NCBI RefSeq assembly: GCF_047495875.1
Contig: NC_092462.1
Span: 33,364,523-33,428,522 of the forward strand
DNA from: Pithys albifrons albifrons
Taxonomy: Eukaryota > Chordata > Aves > Passeriformes > Thamnophilidae
Direction of reading: 5' to 3'
Length of the DNA: 64,000 nucleotides
Under the pieces are notes generated by a model that was not told where the DNA came from, did not search any database, and was given only the letters and a program-made list of their open reading frames with translations. Position 1 is the stretch's first letter; each line of letters begins with the position of its first letter. A program made the translations under genes and the position numbers. This document shows positions 61,873-64,000 of this stretch, in pieces.

Positions 61873-64000
61873 GTAGGTGTAGCTTGTTTAGCTGTTAGCA
61901 AGCAAAGCTGCAACCTGGACTTTCAAAGTAGCTGGTGCATAAGTAAGGAAACAAACTCACAGTAAGGTTCTGTAATCCAGGGTATTTCTACTTCCTTCCT
62001 TTTTTCCACCAGGAAGATCCTGGGAAAAGGTCGAGAAGGTGAATTGAAACGGCTTGGTCTTTGTTATGGGTTTGTATCATTATCTGCAAATAAAATTGGT
62101 AATGTAAGAAGATGTCACCTTTTGCGGTTTTTTAAAATATATATTTAATATTTAAAACTAGTTTTGGCTGAATATGGATTCTTAGTTGAGTCCAAAATAA
62201 AATATCTACCCTTAAATCCTCTGGATAACTTTATAGTGTTAGTAAAACTTGAGTATCTAATGGCATTCAATCCATCAAAAGGATAGAGTGGTGCTAATGG
62301 CAATCATAATAATTACATTCAAGGGGTTAAGATCTATTTCAGTGATGGCTTTTGGTTAATGGAATTGATCTTGACCCTTCTCTTGCAGATATCGCTGCAC
62401 AGAATTGTTTATAACATCAATGCAGTTCTCAGCACACATTTTGGTTAATTCTCCAGCAGAACGTACACCTCTGAGGATACACTTGAGGCAGTACATGTAA
62501 AGATAAGGAGTTGTAATACAACAAATTGTGGTAAGACAAACATATATCACTTCTGAGTGTGTGTGCACAAACATCAGCCTTCCTTTCACTCAGTAAAATC
62601 TTTGCATCAGAACCCAAACCCACAGAAACCTGCACCTCTCTGTGTAACATGCATCTGATTTACAGCTTGTCTGTATTGAATAACTCCTCATTGTCTATCA
62701 CCTACATGATTTGTCTGTGGAATACTGAAGGCATCTTATACTACAGAAAAAATGTTTCTTCTTAGTTGTACTCAACAGCTGGGCTGTGTGCTGCAAAAAA
62801 ATTCTGAATATTTTCATTTCCATGGGTGTGAAATCGATGCATACAAAAAATGGGGATATTCTCTCAGATGTAGTTGTTGACAAAATATATATATTTTTAA
62901 AGTAAAATCTCAAAGTGTCACCTCATATGTTTTACCTTCTACTATAGTGACTTACTTTTTGCTTTCAAACCGTGTTTCTATTCATGCTACATTTGCTTAA
63001 GTACAGCTAAACAACTATTCCTAAATATACTGCAGGGGAAAAGGTAAAATAGTAGAGGTGCCTTATGCAGCTAGTAGAGCAGGGTAAGGCTTATCTGTAT
63101 CTTGTGCACTAATAGAAGTAATAAAATGAGAAATATACATAGCAACATTTTTCCTAGAATGGTTCACTGCAGTATCATTAATTTTCTTTTAAACTGATGG
63201 AGGTAAAGCAAAAGTAAAAAAGATTGCTCACTTGTGCTAGAAAAGAGGCCTAGGTTTATTAAGATGCTCCATCCTACTCTTAATCTAGTTCCTTGGTACA
63301 AAAAAATTTTGACAGAGATTTATGCACCAGGGCTAAAAGTTATAGAAAATATATTGATGCTCCAATTAATATTTTTTCAAAATATTATTCTGTACGTAGC
63401 ATGGAAAGGAAAAGAACAAGTTTCAGAGACTTAGAATTATTTTATTCTTTCTTTCTATAATAAATATTTCCCTAAAATATAGAATCCAAGACAGTCTGTT
63501 TTCCTATTGATTTCTCTCAGATCAGTTTGACTTTGGAATCTAGGAAGGTTTAAAATCATCCTTAAGCCTTTCTCTAAGGATGGGTATCTAAAGGATCTTT
63601 CACCTCCATTTTCATCGAAATCATAGAAATGAAATTATTTTTTGGGACTGTTTCACCTCTGTCAAATTCCTCTGAAATTGTTCAATTCATGTGAAAGTAA
63701 TTGAAGACACTGACAGTGGCACAGAGAAAGTTACTGCATCAGCTTGGTGTCCGTGGGAAAAAAGCTGAAGTAAACCAAAGGATAATTCATGATAAAAGAT
63801 CTGCATTACAGCTTAGAGGTAAGGAAGCCTCCCTTCCTGCAAGATGAATTTAGTGCGTTGGATGTTCCTAGTTTGTATTTTAAATGTACTGTATCATTTA
63901 CCAATGGGTTTCAATATTGTCATTTTATTTCCTTCCTTGAGACCTGTTACTACTCTTAATGCTCTTGCTTTTCTAAGAATGAGAATTGATGTTACTATCA
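61873..64000. other. AT-rich DNA to window end, nothing recognised
   Basis: Short AT runs (62885-62897) and random open frames only. Confidence 0.45.

Noticed and set aside
1..64000. CRISPR arrays, operons, ribosome binding sites, bacterial promoters, tRNA genes
   Set aside because: The window is vertebrate nuclear DNA. No regularly spaced repeats and no intact tRNA were found; the only tRNA-like sequence is the decayed SINE head.

Overview
This window looks like songbird (passerine) nuclear DNA: AT-rich, mostly without recognisable genes, and carrying bird-specific retroelements. The diagnostic pieces are several chicken-repeat-1 (CR1) LINE fragments, a short SINE made of a tRNA-Ile-like head and a CR1 tail (the TguSINE1 layout known from passerines), and ERV LTRs of bird type. 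No full host gene could be identified. Every call was made by eye, without database searches.

Layout. 1-3635 is the 3' part of an endogenous retrovirus: an uninterrupted pol reading frame (reverse transcriptase, RNase H, integrase) entering from the left edge, then only about 100 bases, a purine-rich tract and a 694-bp 3' LTR. There is no env, so it is most like the env-less class III (ERVL-type) elements. 7.3 kb and 9.9 kb hold CR1 pieces. The second ends just before an inverted solo LTR (10211-11102) whose 3' third is clearly related to the 3' LTR, while its U3 differs. From 14.7 to 24.9 kb there is a dense cluster of LTR pieces of several types, including one nearly whole LTR (21366-22284) followed by a 134-bp tandem duplication (22345-22603).

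24.9-54 kb is mostly single-copy-looking AT-rich DNA with simple repeats. It contains a few short open segments bounded by splice-like signals: 18.4, 31.1, 50.7 and 58.3 kb on the minus strand, 28.7 and 61.8 kb on the plus strand. These are candidate exons only, of no recognised protein. The same stretch contains an exact 42-bp duplication (41628-41669 and 45124-45165) in which the second copy is flanked by an 8-bp direct repeat, as if copied and inserted.

54.3-55.5 kb is a minus-strand CR1 whose 3' tail is interrupted by a 312-bp insertion with a 5S-rRNA-like head. 60.6 kb is the TguSINE1-like SINE.

The main story is layered retroelement activity: the pol frame is intact and therefore probably young, the LTR and CR1 pieces are older, and there are two Pol III-derived short elements. 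Apart from the retroviral pol there is no evidence of genes working together.
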